A program made the position numbers and the translations under genes. Under the pieces are notes generated by a model. The model ran no database searches, had not been told where the DNA came from, and was given only the letters and a program-made list of their open reading frames with translations. 64,000 bases of DNA from Ruegeria sp. EL01 (GTDB lineage Bacteria > Pseudomonadota > Alphaproteobacteria > Rhodobacterales > Rhodobacteraceae), in assembly GCF_900313035.1 (NCBI RefSeq), contig NZ_OMPS01000044.1, positions 1-64,000 on the forward strand, read 5' to 3'. Positions 63,762 through 64,000 of the stretch are shown here, in pieces. Numbering within the stretch: position 1 is the stretch's first letter; every line of letters begins with the position of its first letter.

Positions 63762-64000
63762 ATGCCATTCGATCTTGCATTTATCTGGGCCGGTCTCATC
63801 GCTTTTGCCGTTCTTACCTATGTGGTGCTTGACGGCTTTGATCTGGGTATCGGCATTCTGTTCCCATTTGGAAAATCCGACCACGACAGAGATCTGATGA
63901 TGAATTCGGTCGCGCCGGTCTGGGACGGCAATGAGACCTGGCTTGTGATGGGCGGCGGTGGGCTTTTTGCCGTCTTCCCGCTGGCCTATGCAGTCTTGAT
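63762..64000 (+). CDS. cydB: Cytochrome bd-type quinol oxidase subunit II (CydB), 5' part only
   Basis: The frame starts 2 bases after the cydA stop with an AAGGAGAA site and runs off the window edge, giving about 80 codons. The N-terminal sequence WAGLIAFAVLTYVVLDGFDLG and VWDGNETWLVMGGGGLFA is diagnostic for CydB. The rest of the gene, and any cydX, lie outside the window. Confidence 0.95.
   Translation, partial: MPFDLAFIWAGLIAFAVLTYVVLDGFDLGIGILFPFGKSDHDRDLMMNSVAPVWDGNETWLVMGGGGLFAVFPLAYAVL

Overview
The window is chromosomal DNA of a marine alphaproteobacterium of the Roseobacter group (Rhodobacterales, Ruegeria/Leisingera-like). This rests on the high GC, the ChrR/RpoE pair, the saccharopine lysine pathway, a TmpA/TmpB phosphonate pair, a TMAO/betaine-type ABC transporter with a fused permease, an ALDH16-type aldehyde dehydrogenase and a persulfide detoxification operon. 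No rRNA, tRNA, CRISPR array, insertion sequence or prophage was found. Genes are densely packed, with many 1-4 base overlaps. Both window edges cut a gene (gcvT on the left, cydB on the right).

Layout. 1-5.6 kb: 5' part of gcvT, an M20 amidohydrolase and a + strand operon (histidine phosphatase, GST, two saccharopine dehydrogenases) ended by a strong hairpin. 5.7-9.0 kb: two DUF1127 mini-proteins, a DUF3775 protein, and DUF1365 divergent from rpoE-chrR (singlet-oxygen response). 9.0-13.6 kb: membrane class III cyclase, rmuC, mutL. 13.9-17.8 kb: sitABCD-type Mn/Fe transporter with two Fur/Mur-like operators. 18-22.2 kb: deoC, ALDH16 and an SDR. 22.2-30.7 kb (minus): M16 peptidase pair, DUF3035 lipoprotein, lspA, purH, heparinase-like protein, rsmB. 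30.8-34.6 kb: an SDHAF4-like protein, a LysR regulator divergent from tmpAB, and an orphan protein resembling an alanyl-tRNA synthetase core with a Tat-like leader. 34.7-39.8 kb: dapB, rbfA, a DUF2233 protein, truB, DUF1643, a membrane-anchored RTX protein, rpsO.

40-45.9 kb holds the most unusual locus: an exosortase with an EpsI-like tail, a VIT/VWA protein with a PEP-CTERM-like tail, and a dedicated response regulator and histidine kinase. It lies directly after rpsO, where pnp is usually found. 46-55.2 kb: a methylated-amine cassette (substrate-binding protein, ATPase, fused permease, choline-kinase-like protein, dimethylglycine dehydrogenase-like flavoprotein, inositol-monophosphatase-like phosphatase) with a divergent DeoR regulator. 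55.2-62.1 kb: SulP transporter, a phosphatase-SQR fusion, persulfide dioxygenase, two YeeE/YedE subunits and a DUF2892 protein, then a Crp/Fnr-Rrf2 regulator pair. 62.2-64 kb: a 42-codon small ORF overlapping cydA, then cydB.

How the parts work together. The sulfur operon, the regulator operon and cydAB appear tied together by two GTGA-N5-TCAC palindromes, one of which lies between the regulator pair and cydAB. This suggests one circuit linking sulfide/persulfide or NO stress to a resistant quinol oxidase. TmpAB makes glycine betaine and phosphate from trimethylaminoethylphosphonate; the methylamine cassette could handle related betaines, and gcvT feeds one-carbon units to folate. DeoC, ALDH16 and the SDR form an aldehyde and deoxyribose handling group. 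Functions are inferred from sequence motifs and family knowledge; no database search was run.
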